64,000 nt of DNA from Bog-756 sp963704585 (GCA_963704585.1 OY969919.1:496001-560000); one strand, 5' to 3'; counted from the stretch's first letter, positions 8,366-16,907 are shown. Numbers and translations are program-made. Notes: generated by a model from the sequence alone, not told the origin.

Positions 8366-9352
8366 TCAGAGCTCCTCGGCGAAGTTGCCTTCGAGCCGGC
8401 CGAAGACGACGAGCGCGAGCAGGAACAGGCCCACCCCGACGACCAGGACGATCCCACAGATCCCGGCGTACCCGAGCGGGCTCCACGGCGGCAACAGGTG
8501 GAGCGGCGTCCCCGAGGTCGTCGTGACGTCCGATCGCCCGTAGATCGCGCGCTGGAAGGTGAGCACGATGGGTGTCACCGGGTTGCAGAGGTAGAGGTAC
8601 TTGACCCAGAGAAGTCCCGGGTTGTTCGCGACCTTCGTCGAGATGAGCCCGTAGTAGTAGACGATCGGGGTCGCCCAGAACCACGCCATCAGCAGTACCT
8701 CGGTGAGGTGCTGCGTGTCGCGCAGGTAGACGTTGACCGCCGAGAGGAAGATCGAGACCGCTGCGGTGAACACGAGCAGGGCGAGGAGGGCGAGCGGGAG
8801 GACCGCGACATAGGCGAAGTCCGGAGTGATCTGGAAGATGAGCAGGGCGAGCACGAGCACCACCAGTTGGATGACGAACATCACCATGGCCACGCCCATG
8901 ACGGAGAGGGCGAGCAGCTCGCGCGGGAAGGCGACCTTCTTCACGATCCCGGCCTTGCCGACGACCACCCCGGTGGATCCCATCGCCGCGCCGTTGAACA
9001 GGTTCCACACGAGGAGCCCGGCGAACAGCCAGATGGCGAACTGAGGGATCCCGTTCTTCGTGACGATCGAGAAGACCATGAAGTAGATCGCGAGCACGAG
9101 CGCCGGGTTGAGCATCGACCACAGGTAGCCGAGGACCGAACCCTTGTACTTGACCTTGAGCTCCGTGCGGGTCAGTTCCGCCAGCAGGTCGCGGCTGTGC
9201 CAGAGGTCCGTGAGGCGCTGGCCCAACTGGACCTTGCCGTTGACCACGGTGACCCTGTCGTTGCTCTGCCCCGGGACGAACCGGGTGCTCCCGCCGATGG
9301 TCGAGACGCGCTCCGGCTCCGAGGACGCCGGCTCCTCGACGCTGAGGCTCAC
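8366..9352 (-). CDS. wzm: Wzm-type polysaccharide ABC-2 exporter permease
   Basis: 328 residues from a GTG that overlaps the clpP stop as GTGA (9349-9352). A cytoplasmic N-terminal part of about 55 residues is followed by LTRTELKVKYKGSVLGYLW, the amphipathic interface helix of ABC-2 export permeases. About six transmembrane helices follow, with the NVYLRDTQHLTEVLL motif typical of Wzm/TagG/RfbD permeases near residue 220. It forms the membrane channel for the ATPase encoded just downstream and moves a lipid-linked polysaccharide to the outer face of the membrane. The family is clear from the motif order and from pairing with a Wzt carrying a C-terminal binding domain. Confidence 0.9.
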   Translation of the reverse strand: MSLSVEEPASSEPERVSTIGGSTRFVPGQSNDRVTVVNGKVQLGQRLTDLWHSRDLLAELTRTELKVKYKGSVLGYLWSMLNPALVLAIYFMVFSIVTKNGIPQFAIWLFAGLLVWNLFNGAAMGSTGVVVGKAGIVKKVAFPRELLALSVMGVAMVMFVIQLVVLVLALLIFQITPDFAYVAVLPLALLALLVFTAAVSIFLSAVNVYLRDTQHLTEVLLMAWFWATPIVYYYGLISTKVANNPGLLWVKYLYLCNPVTPIVLTFQRAIYGRSDVTTTSGTPLHLLPPWSPLGYAGICGIVLVVGVGLFLLALVVFGRLEGNFAEEL

Positions 9353-9951
9353 TGGCTCGTCGACCCCGCACCTGCCGACGGGACCGGCATGGCGTCCTTC
9401 TGGATCACCTCGTCGATGAAGCCGTACTCGCGCGCCTCGTCCGCCGTGAACCAGCGGTCGCGGTCCGAGTCGGCCTCGATCCGCTCCACGGTCTGCCCGG
9501 TGTGGAAGGCGATCCGCTCAGCCATCATCCGCTTGAGGTAGATGATCTGCTCGGCCTGGATGGCGATGTCCGATGCCTGTCCCTGCATCTGGCCCGAGGG
9601 CTGGTGCATGAGGATCCGGCTGTGCGGCAGTGCGAATCGCTTCCCCGGTGAACCCGCGCAGAGGAGGAACTGTCCCATCGAGGCGGCGAGCCCGACGCAG
9701 ATCGTGCGGACGTCACAACGCACGTACTGCATGGTGTCGTAGATGGCGAGCCCGTCGGTGACCGAGCCGCCGGGCGAGTTGATGTAGACCGCGATGTCCC
9801 GCTCGGTGTCCTCGGCCTCGAGGAGGATGAGCTGGGAGCAGACCAGATTCGCCGTGTTCTGGTCGATCGCCGAGCCGATGAAGACGATGCGCTCCTTGAG
9901 CAGCCGCTGGAAGATGTCGGCGGTGGGTCCCGCCTCGGTGCCGATCTTCAT
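9349..9951 (-). CDS. clpP: ClpP-family serine protease inside the glycan operon
   Basis: 200 residues from the ATG at 9951, the usual ClpP length. The catalytic triad is complete: Ser91 in GLAASMGQ, His116 in RILMHQP, and Asp165 in DSDRDRWF. The oligomerisation and substrate-groove motif YINSPGGSVTDGLAIYD is intact. The start at 9951 makes an ATGA overlap with the upstream glycosyltransferase, matching the other junctions of this operon; an in-frame ATG at 10017, preceded by AGGTAGG, would add 22 residues and a 70-bp overlap. ClpP forms barrel proteases fed by Clp ATPases. No Clp ATPase is present here, so it must use a partner encoded elsewhere. Its place between glycosyltransferases and an exporter is odd. 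Confidence 0.9.
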   Translation of the reverse strand: MKIGTEAGPTADIFQRLLKERIVFIGSAIDQNTANLVCSQLILLEAEDTERDIAVYINSPGGSVTDGLAIYDTMQYVRCDVRTICVGLAASMGQFLLCAGSPGKRFALPHSRILMHQPSGQMQGQASDIAIQAEQIIYLKRMMAERIAFHTGQTVERIEADSDRDRWFTADEAREYGFIDEVIQKDAMPVPSAGAGSTSQ

Positions 9952-11153
9952 GCTCGGCGGTGCGGTGGCACCTTTGGGAACGGGGGCGTGCGCGACCGGC
10001 AGACGGCTGGTGTCCATGCGGGGAAGCCTACCTGCCCGCGGGTCCGGCGGGACGCAGCGTCACCGGCGGTCGCGCGGCACGCGACGCGGACGTTGCACAA
10101 GGCATCCACCAGGAGCTTTCCCGCGTCCGCGAGGCCGAGCGCGCCGAAACGCGAGCGTCCGGCGTCCGCGAGCCGGGCGCGTTCGGCCGGGTCCGCGAGC
10201 AGCGCACCGACCGTCGAGGCGACCGCGCGCGGACCGGACGTCGTGAGCAGCACGCCCGCGCCGTCGAGCACCTCGGCGACCGCACCCTCGTCGAGCGCGA
10301 CGACGGGAAGGCCGTGGCCCATCGCCTCGACGAGCGGCACCCCGAAGCCCTCGTGCGCCGAGAGGAAGACGAGGACGTCCGCCGCCCGGTAGTGGGCGGC
10401 GAGCCGCTCGTCGCTGATCCCCGACACGAAGTCGACCGCGTCGCCGAGGCCGAGTGCGGCCGCGTAGCGGGTGAGCGCGCCCGCGTAGTTGGGCTCGGTC
10501 GGGCCACCCACGATCGTGAGGCGCGCCCGCGGATCACCCTCGGCCCGTGCCACGAAGAGTGCGGCGATCACCCGCTGGTGCTCCTTGTTGGGAGCGAGGC
10601 GACCGACCGACAGCCAGCGTGCCCCGCCGCCGGAGACCGCACGGAGCCCGTCGACCTCGGCGGGGTCCGGCTCGACCGGCGGCACCGCGACGTTGACCAC
10701 CGGGATCACCTCGACCCGCCGGCACCCGGCGGCCCGCAGCTCCCCCGCGTCGAACGTGGAGACCGCGATCCCGAGGTCCGCACGCGGGGCGAGTCGGGCG
10801 AGCTCCCGCCCGGCGGCGACCTGCAGGAGCGCGATCGCGTTGTTCCACGGCCCGAAGAACGGTGCCGGGGTGACGCTGTGGTAGTTGACCACGAGGGTCT
10901 CCTCCCGGTCGGCGAGCCAACCGGCCATCGCGGAGGCCGTCGCGAACTGGTAGACGAGCACGTCGTCGGGGTCCGACTCGGCGGCGTACTCGAGGTACGG
11001 CCTCGTCTCGGCCGCCGTTGCCGGATCCGGGCGCTCGCAGTAGATCCGTGCGTCCACGCCGGCGGCCACCAGCAGGTCGCGTAGCGCACGGGTGTGTTCG
11101 CCGACCGCGTCGTGCCGGTGCAGCATCGGGACGAACTGGTGGATGCCGCTCAC
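9948..11153 (-). CDS. GT4 glycosyltransferase, type A
   Basis: 401 residues from a GTG that overlaps the upstream stop as GTGA (11150-11153). The start HQFVPMLHRHDAVGEHT is shared with the type-A paralog at 13371-14465. The donor domain contains SVGRLAPNKEHQRVI and AHEGFGVPLVEAM, the GT4 E-x7-E motif. The last 40 or so residues are arginine- and proline-rich, unlike the paralogs, and may be a poorly constrained tail. The stop TGA overlaps an ATG of clpP at 9951. It should add one sugar to the growing lipid-linked glycan in the cytoplasm. Confidence 0.85.
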   Translation of the reverse strand: MSGIHQFVPMLHRHDAVGEHTRALRDLLVAAGVDARIYCERPDPATAAETRPYLEYAAESDPDDVLVYQFATASAMAGWLADREETLVVNYHSVTPAPFFGPWNNAIALLQVAAGRELARLAPRADLGIAVSTFDAGELRAAGCRRVEVIPVVNVAVPPVEPDPAEVDGLRAVSGGGARWLSVGRLAPNKEHQRVIAALFVARAEGDPRARLTIVGGPTEPNYAGALTRYAAALGLGDAVDFVSGISDERLAAHYRAADVLVFLSAHEGFGVPLVEAMGHGLPVVALDEGAVAEVLDGAGVLLTTSGPRAVASTVGALLADPAERARLADAGRSRFGALGLADAGKLLVDALCNVRVACRATAGDAASRRTRGQVGFPAWTPAVCRSRTPPFPKVPPHRRA

Positions 11154-12130
11154 GGGGCCGCCCCGGCCACCACTGCGTGGGTCGCACCCGTCGGCGGACG
11201 GTGCCACGCCGGCCCGACCGCGCCCGCCTTCCCGAGGAGGAACGACCACGTCTCGGGGTGGAGGGGCCGGCCCGGCAGGAGGTCACGCGCGGGCAGGCCG
11301 ATCGCGGCGTCCCATGCCCCCTGATCGGTCACCAGCACGACGACCGGGCCGCCCGGCGCCGTCGCTCGCAGTGCCTCGTGGACGAGGTCGACCTTGCCGG
11401 GCAGGTCGAGGCGGTCGACGCAGCCGGCGAGCACGACGCCCGACGCGGCCCCCTCGGCGAGCGAACGGAGGTGCGCGCGGACGTCATCGAGCACGAGGTC
11501 GGGTGCGTCGCCGCCGCTCGCCCGGTGGCGCTCCCAGACCGCGCGACCTCGCGGATCGATCCCGCGCGCCGTGCGGCCCGCCGCCCGCAGCGCGTCGAAG
11601 AGGGCGCCGTCGCCGAGCTCGCCGACGAGCAGTGGCAGCGCGGGGTCCGCCGCGGCGGACCAGGCCACCACCGCGTCGTGCCATGCCGCGGTGTCCGGGT
11701 CTGGGAGGTCGAGCTCGGCCGGCTGGACGGCCGACGGGTCGACCCGCGCCTCGAGGTCGGCGACTCTCGCCACAAGGTAGCGCAGCGCGTCCCAGACCGC
11801 GTCCTGCCGGCGCGCGCCGGCCTCGTCGACCACGCGCCGTGCATCGGCCGCGAGCAGCTCGGCGAGGACCCCCGCGACGTCGCCGACGAACCGCCGGCCG
11901 ACCTTGGCCGACAGCCCGCGCTCCCAGAGGTCGTCGGGGAGCCCCTGCCAGGGCGCTGCCGAGGTGGCGGCTGCGCCGTCCGTCGTCGCGATGCGTCGCA
12001 TCGCGTTGTCGAAGCACCAGTGGAGGTCGTCCTGCGGGCTCAACCGGTCGAACGCGTCGAGCAGCGCGCGCTCGTCGGGCCCGAGGTCGCCGTCGCGCCC
12101 GTCGGCAGTGCCTGGCGGCATCCCGCTCAC
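11150..12130 (-). CDS. methyltransferase-like protein of the glycan operon, type C
   Basis: 326 residues from a GTG overlapping the upstream stop (12127-12130). The C-terminal half resembles a degenerate class I SAM methyltransferase: VVLAGCVDRLDLPGKVDLV is the strand-loop near the active site, and GRPLHPETWSFLL is shared almost word for word with the type-C protein at 14462-15583. No canonical glycine-rich SAM loop is evident, so binding of SAM is uncertain. The N-terminal 130 residues are helical (WCFDNAMRR and ARVADLEARV) and may be a docking or coiled segment. A sugar methylation or chain-capping role is inferred from context only. Confidence 0.6.
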   Translation of the reverse strand: MSGMPPGTADGRDGDLGPDERALLDAFDRLSPQDDLHWCFDNAMRRIATTDGAAATSAAPWQGLPDDLWERGLSAKVGRRFVGDVAGVLAELLAADARRVVDEAGARRQDAVWDALRYLVARVADLEARVDPSAVQPAELDLPDPDTAAWHDAVVAWSAAADPALPLLVGELGDGALFDALRAAGRTARGIDPRGRAVWERHRASGGDAPDLVLDDVRAHLRSLAEGAASGVVLAGCVDRLDLPGKVDLVHEALRATAPGGPVVVLVTDQGAWDAAIGLPARDLLPGRPLHPETWSFLLGKAGAVGPAWHRPPTGATHAVVAGAAP

Positions 12131-13374
12131 CCCTGCCGCACGTAGACCTGGCCCCCGACCGGGAGCTCGAGCCGGGTCGCGTGGAGCGGGACGCGGCGAC
12201 CGCGGGCGACGACGTCCTCGACGAAGCCGGTGTACCGGTCGATGATCGACTCCCAACCGAAGTGCTGCACCGTGTACGCCCTCCCGGCCTCGCCGAGCGC
12301 CGCGCGGAGCTCGGCGCTCGCGCACAGCCGGTCGAGCGCGACCTCGAACGACCGGAACGAGTCGAACCAGAGCCCGCCGCCGGACAGGGCACAGTGTTCC
12401 ATGGTTGCCGCGCACGATGCGTTGACCACGACCGGCCGCCCCGCGGTCCATGCCTCGAGGAGCACGAGCGAGAACGACTCGTAGGCCGAGGGGTTCACGA
12501 GTGCCATGGCCCCGGCGAGCAGGTCCCACTTGTCCGCCTCGGAGACCGCGCCCGTCACCACCACGTCGGGGTGGTCCGGCCTCTCGATCGAGACGGGGCC
12601 GACCAGGGCGAGCGCGAGGTCGCCGGGGTGCCGTTCCTTGTAGGCGGTGAAGTACTCGACGAGCATCGTGCACCCCTTGTACGCGTCGACGCGGCCGAGG
12701 TAGCAGAGGTAGGGACGGTCCCCGGTGCCGAGCAGGTCGCCGCCGCGGCGCCCGCGGCCGGTCGGGGGCTCGACCCCGAGCCCGAGGACGATCTGCGGGC
12801 GGTCGGCGATGCCGCAGGCGTACTGGAGGAGCTCCCGCTCTGCCCGCGTGTGGTACACGAAGCCGTCGACGTCGGCGAAGCTGCGGCGGAACGCGGCGAG
12901 GTAGAGGGCAGGCTCGTCGTGGGCCGCGGGGTGGAGGACCGTCGGGACCGGCGACGCGGCAATCGCGTCGACGGTCGTCGCGAAGAGGTAGGGGTAACAG
13001 GCCACGACGTCGGCGTCGGTGGCGGCGACCGCGTCGACCAGCCCGGGGCAGATCGGCCCGTTGAGCGCGACCCACCGGCGCGACTCGGCGAGGGTGGCCG
13101 TCCGCGGCGCCACCCGGAGCCTTCCGTCGAGCTCGAAGTAGTCGAGCAATCGGCGACCCGCGGCCTCGAAGCGGTGGACGGTCACCCCGTCGAGCACGGC
13201 GCTCCCGGGAGGCTCGACGTTCTCCCACGTGAGATGGTCGACCGCACAGCTCGTGAGGACCTCGACGTCCCACCCCTCCCGCCGGCAGATGCGCTCGGCG
13301 AGCATGCGGGCGGCGGCCTCCGCCCCACCGATCACGGACGGGCCGTAGCGGGGGGTGATGAAGGCGACTTTCAC
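12127..13374 (-). CDS. GT4 glycosyltransferase, type B
   Basis: 415 residues from a GTG at 13374 inside a GTGA overlap with the upstream gene. FITPRYGPSVIGGAEAAAR is the N-terminal GT-B loop. LGRVDAYKG and SAYESFSLVLLEAW mark the nucleotide-sugar domain, and NASCAATMEHC is shared with the other type-B gene at 4828-6000. It is predicted to be a cytoplasmic retaining glycosyltransferase acting on the exported glycan. The last 25 residues (after about 390) have no counterpart in the other type-B copy. Confidence 0.87.
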   Translation of the reverse strand: MKVAFITPRYGPSVIGGAEAAARMLAERICRREGWDVEVLTSCAVDHLTWENVEPPGSAVLDGVTVHRFEAAGRRLLDYFELDGRLRVAPRTATLAESRRWVALNGPICPGLVDAVAATDADVVACYPYLFATTVDAIAASPVPTVLHPAAHDEPALYLAAFRRSFADVDGFVYHTRAERELLQYACGIADRPQIVLGLGVEPPTGRGRRGGDLLGTGDRPYLCYLGRVDAYKGCTMLVEYFTAYKERHPGDLALALVGPVSIERPDHPDVVVTGAVSEADKWDLLAGAMALVNPSAYESFSLVLLEAWTAGRPVVVNASCAATMEHCALSGGGLWFDSFRSFEVALDRLCASAELRAALGEAGRAYTVQHFGWESIIDRYTGFVEDVVARGRRVPLHATRLELPVGGQVYVRQG

Positions 13375-14465
13375 GCCGGAACCGCCGGTCGGTTGACGAC
13401 CGCGCCGAGCACCTCGAGGAAGCGCGCCCGGGTGCGGGTCGGGGCGAACGCGCGCACCCGCTCGCGGCCAGCCGCTGTGAGCCGCGCGGCGAGGGCGCGG
13501 TCGCGCCACGTCCGGGCGAGCGCGGCCGCGACAACCGAGGGTCGCACCGTCTCGAGGAGGAGTCCGGCGTCACCCAGTGTCTCGGGCACCGCACCCGCCC
13601 GATGCGCGACGATCGGCACACCGCACTCCATCGCTTCGAGGAGCGGGATGCAGAACCCCTCGTGCTCGGAGAGGCACACGAACGCGTCGGCGTCGACGTA
13701 CCAGGCGGCGAGCTCGGCCGGGGTCAGGTGCTCGCCGTGGATCACGGCCTCGCGCAGGCCGAGCTCCGCCGCGAGCGAGAAGACCGCCTCCGCGTACGAC
13801 GGAGTCACCGCGGGCCCCACCAGACGCAGGCTGGCGGTCGGCTCGTACCACCGCCGGTAGAGGCAGAGGGCCTCGACGAGGCGGTGCTGCCCCTTGTTCG
13901 GCGTGAACCGCCCGACGAAGAGGAAGACCGGTCCGTCCCCGTGGCGCTCGGCGAGGCGCGCCACCTCCGCACGATCGGCGCGGTCGGCGAAGCCCCCGAG
14001 GTCGACGAGGATCGGCACGACCTCCGTCGCCGGACAGCCCATCGCACGCAGCTCCGACGCGTTGAACGAGGAGTCGGCGATCCCGAGCACCGCGCGCGGA
14101 GCGAGCGCGGCGACCTGCTCGCGGGCGAGGGTCACCTTGGCGGTCGTGTGCTCCTCCCAGCCGTCGTAGAAGGCCGCGGGGGTCACGTTGTGGTAGTCGA
14201 GGACCAGCCGCTCGGCTCGGCCGAGCAGGAACTCGGCCACCGGCGACGCGGTGCCGACCTGGTAGAGGAGGACGTCGTCGGGCCGCGCCCGTGCCGGGTA
14301 GCGCTCGAAGGAGGACGACTCGTGTCGGAGCTCGTCGTGGGCGGCCTCGACGAAGATCTCCGACTCCCAGCCGGCGGCGCGGAAGGCGTTGCGCAGCGCG
14401 AGGGTGTGGTCACCGGTTGCGTCCCGCGGCAGGAGCGCCGGGACGAACTGGTGGACCGCGGTCAC
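13371..14465 (-). CDS. GT4 glycosyltransferase, type A
   Basis: 364 residues from a GTG in a GTGA overlap (14462-14465). The type-A N-terminus HQFVPALLPRDATGDHT is followed by a Rossmann domain, VGRFTPNKGQHRLVEAL and SEHEGFCIPLLEAM, the GT4 donor site. It gives the natural length of the type-A family and is the reference for recognising the 64-residue extension of the copy at 5808-7100. It is the second gene of the operon. Function: sugar transfer to a lipid-linked intermediate; specificity unknown. Confidence 0.87.
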   Translation of the reverse strand: MTAVHQFVPALLPRDATGDHTLALRNAFRAAGWESEIFVEAAHDELRHESSSFERYPARARPDDVLLYQVGTASPVAEFLLGRAERLVLDYHNVTPAAFYDGWEEHTTAKVTLAREQVAALAPRAVLGIADSSFNASELRAMGCPATEVVPILVDLGGFADRADRAEVARLAERHGDGPVFLFVGRFTPNKGQHRLVEALCLYRRWYEPTASLRLVGPAVTPSYAEAVFSLAAELGLREAVIHGEHLTPAELAAWYVDADAFVCLSEHEGFCIPLLEAMECGVPIVAHRAGAVPETLGDAGLLLETVRPSVVAAALARTWRDRALAARLTAAGRERVRAFAPTRTRARFLEVLGAVVNRPAVPA

Positions 14466-15583
14466 CGCTCGCGGACGGCGACGAGCAGGTACTCCCCCGG
14501 TCCGAGCAGCAGTGCGTTGACCGTCTCGATCGCAGCGTTGACGGTCGCCGCGCCGGGGTGTGCGGGGTCGAGCAGTGTGAGCCGGCGGTCGTCGCCTCCG
14601 AAGACGAGGTCGCTCGAGCGGAACCCGCGCGCGGCGAGCAGGTGCGTCCACGTCTCGGCGTGGAGGGGCCGTCCGGGAGCGAGATCGGTCACCACGTGGG
14701 ATGCCCGAGCGGTCCACGACTCCGGGGTCGCCGAGTGCAGGACCACCACGCCGTCGACCGCCACCCGGGTGGCGAGCAGGTCGACCAGCCGGGCCCGGGC
14801 CGAGGGGTGGAGCCACTGGACCGAGCCGCGCAGCACCACGGCGGCGAGCGCCTCCTCCCCCACGACCGTGAGATGCTCCACCATCCCTTCGGCGCGCACG
14901 TCGAGCCCGGCGTCGGACGCCTCCTCCACCGCGCCCGCGTCGGCCTCGACGCCGTAGGCGTCGAGGCCGGCCCCGACCATCGCCGCGAGCAGCCCGCCGT
15001 TCCCGCACTCGGCGTCGAGGATGCGCCCGCGCTGCCCGCCGAGCGCCCGGAGGGCGTCTCCCCACCACCAGGCCGGCGCGTCGTCGGGTCGTGGGACCGC
15101 GTCGGCCGGCAGCGCGGGCGTCTGCTCGGACGCGACCGCGGCCTCGAGCTCCTCGACGTGGTCGACCACCACGTGGAACATGCGCGACACCGCCCAGGCG
15201 AATTTGACCAGCTGGGCGACGATGAAGCCGATGTACCACCCCATCGCCTTGCGGATGGCCCGCTTCACGTACGAGCCCACCGCCTTCTGCGACTCGGTGG
15301 GCACCGCGATGTCCACGTAGGCCGCGCCGTCGACGAGGGCGAGCGTCTCGCGGAGCCTCGCCCTGCCGTGGAGCCCGACCGGCGAGAACTCGAGGAAGAG
15401 CTCGTCGAGCTCGCGCTCCAGTCCGGCGGGGAGGTCGCCCGACGCGCGCCGGCGGCGCACCTCCGCGTCGATCTCGGCCATGACCTGTGCGAGGTAGGCG
15501 GCGTGGTCGGACGGCGCCGGCGTGCCGGGGCCGTCCGGTCCGGCCGTGTCCAACCGGGAGGCGGACGGCTGGGCTGGCGGCAC
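14462..15583 (-). CDS. methyltransferase-like protein, first gene of glycan operon, type C
   Basis: 373 residues from the GTG at 15583. That GTG lies six bases after a TATAGT box, so the operon probably starts with a leaderless message; a GTG at 15613 would place the -10 box inside the gene. Residues about 100-150 form a hydrophobic, possibly membrane-associated helix pair (KAMGWYIGFIVAQLVKFAW). Then RILDAECGNGGLLAAM is a slightly degenerate SAM-binding loop of class I methyltransferases (usual core DxGxGxG). GRPLHAETWTHLL near the C-terminus is shared with the type-C protein at 11150-12130. It may methylate the glycan or regulate chain length. Confidence 0.7.
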   Translation of the reverse strand: MPPAQPSASRLDTAGPDGPGTPAPSDHAAYLAQVMAEIDAEVRRRRASGDLPAGLERELDELFLEFSPVGLHGRARLRETLALVDGAAYVDIAVPTESQKAVGSYVKRAIRKAMGWYIGFIVAQLVKFAWAVSRMFHVVVDHVEELEAAVASEQTPALPADAVPRPDDAPAWWWGDALRALGGQRGRILDAECGNGGLLAAMVGAGLDAYGVEADAGAVEEASDAGLDVRAEGMVEHLTVVGEEALAAVVLRGSVQWLHPSARARLVDLLATRVAVDGVVVLHSATPESWTARASHVVTDLAPGRPLHAETWTHLLAARGFRSSDLVFGGDDRRLTLLDPAHPGAATVNAAIETVNALLLGPGEYLLVAVRER

Positions 15584-15589
15584 AGGAGG

Positions 15590-15595
15590 ACTATA
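15590..15595 (-). promoter_or_regulatory. -10 box TATAGT of the ten-gene glycan operon
   Basis: TATAGT on the minus strand, six bases before the GTG at 15583. It is the only good promoter element seen upstream of a chain of ten coupled genes, so it probably drives all of them. No convincing -35 hexamer is seen. Confidence 0.5.
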
Positions 15596-15698
15596 GCGAG
15601 CGGGTGAAATCACCCCCGCGACCTGGGTGCACGTCGCGCCGCGCGTGCAGCGTCCGGGGTCGGACCGGAGGCCACGCGTTCAGTAGGGTGGGCACGCC

Positions 15699-15780
15699 GC
15701 GGGTGTGGCGGAACTGGTAGACGCGCCGGGTTTAGGTCCCGGTCCCCTCGGGGGTGGGAGTTCGAGTCTCCCCGCCCGCA
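15699..15780 (+). tRNA. tRNA-Leu (anticodon UAG)
   Basis: 82 nt with all arms recognisable. The acceptor GCGGGTG pairs with CGCCCGC (one wobble), the anticodon stem CCGGG/CCCGG encloses the loop TTTAGGT (anticodon TAG), a long class II variable arm follows (CCCCTCGGGGG), and the T arm is GGGAG-TTCGAGT-CTCCC. The discriminator base is A, as required for leucine. The 3' CCA is not encoded. The anticodon reads CUA and, with U34 modification, other CUN codons. Confidence 0.95.
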
Positions 15781-15923
15781 CGCACGCCGCGCCGAGCGGC
15801 CGACGGTCGTGGACGCTTCGGCACGCCCCCACTACCATGAGGCCCCCTTCGCCCGGCGCGCCGTCGAGCGGCTCGCGCGCCGCCGTCCCCGCCGACGACA
15901 CCCACACGACGCGAGGTGTGCCC

Positions 15924-16733
15924 GTGAGACCCGACGACCCGCAGCTGGTCCAGAAGATCCGCGACCGGCGGTGGTTCCACACCGTCGACCTCGGCGGCGG
16001 TCTGGTCACCGAGGGGGACAGCCCCGCGAGCGAGGTCATCGCCCGTTCGATGCCCGACGTGCGCGGCAAGTCGGTGCTCGACATCGGCGCCTGGGACGGG
16101 AAGTACTCCTACGAAGCCGAGCGGGCCGGCACGTCCCGGGTGGTCGCGCTCGACCACTACGTCTGGCGGCTCGACTCCCAGGCCCGTGCCGACTACTACG
16201 TGCGGTGCGAGCAGGAGGGGATCCTGCCCGACCCCGACATGATCGACCGGGGGTTCCTCCTCGACGACGCGCTGCCGGGCAAGGAGGGGTTCGACCTGCT
16301 CCACGAGTACCTCGACAGCTCGGTCGAGGCGGTGGTCGACGACTTCGCCACGATGGACGTCGCACGGCTCGGGACGTTCGACGTCGTCCTCTACTTCGGC
16401 GTGCTCTACCACATGGTCGATCCCATCGGTTCGCTCAAGCGCCTCCGGCAGGTGACCGGCGAGGTGGCCGTCGTCGAGACGGCCGCCGTCGAGGTGCCCG
16501 GGTACGAGCAGGCCAGCCTCGTCGAGTTCTACTCCGGCCAGGAGCTCCACGCCGACTACGGCAACTGGTTCGCGCCCTCCGGGCCCGCGCTCCTCGGCAT
16601 GTGCCGGGCCGCGGGCTTCCGCGACGCGAAGCTCACCGCGAAGACGGAGCTCCCGGTCCCGAAGCGCTCGCGGCGGCGGTCCGGGCCCGGCGCGCCGATC
16701 GCCTGCCGCATCGTGGCGCACGCCTTCCCCTGA
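15924..16733 (+). CDS. SAM-dependent methyltransferase, CmoB/DUF1698-like
   Basis: 269 residues from a GTG at 15924 (GTG 15918 and ATG 15837 are in-frame alternatives; GAGG at 15913-15916 favours 15924). After RRWFHTVDLGGG comes VLDIGAWDGKYSYEAERAG, the SAM-binding strand and loop, and later VLYFGVLYHMVDPIGSLKRL. This order is that of the DUF1698 family, which includes CmoB, the enzyme that forms cmo5U34 in tRNA. Many actinobacterial members are instead of unknown or natural-product function. The gene starts about 145 bp after a tRNA whose U34 is the kind of base CmoB modifies, but that may be coincidence. No cmoA is visible. Confidence 0.75.
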   Translation: MRPDDPQLVQKIRDRRWFHTVDLGGGLVTEGDSPASEVIARSMPDVRGKSVLDIGAWDGKYSYEAERAGTSRVVALDHYVWRLDSQARADYYVRCEQEGILPDPDMIDRGFLLDDALPGKEGFDLLHEYLDSSVEAVVDDFATMDVARLGTFDVVLYFGVLYHMVDPIGSLKRLRQVTGEVAVVETAAVEVPGYEQASLVEFYSGQELHADYGNWFAPSGPALLGMCRAAGFRDAKLTAKTELPVPKRSRRRSGPGAPIACRIVAHAFP

Positions 16734-16907
16734 ACCGCGGTGCGCCGGGCGGCGCGGTTGGTCGGCCCAGCCACGCGTCGCGGTCCGGGGCCGGAGGCCG
16801 TGCAGTCTTGCCCGGAGCGGCCGGTATCGGCCATGCTTCCCCGGTTCCGTCGCAGGACGGCACGCGGACGGGCCCGGCAGCCGGCCCGAGGGTTTGAGGA
16901 GGACACC

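Noticed and set aside
9952..10017. longer clpP start at 10017
   Set aside because: It has an acceptable upstream AGGTAGG, but it creates a 70-bp overlap with the glycosyltransferase and an N-terminus longer than the family, while the ATG at 9951 gives the 4-base overlap seen at other junctions of the operon.
15584..15613. start of the first glycan gene at GTG 15613
   Set aside because: The TATAGT -10 box would lie inside the gene; the GTG at 15583 follows it by six bases.
16734..16907. a small gene or terminator between the methyltransferase and the SDR gene
   Set aside because: No open frame with start signal and no clear hairpin followed by T residues was seen.
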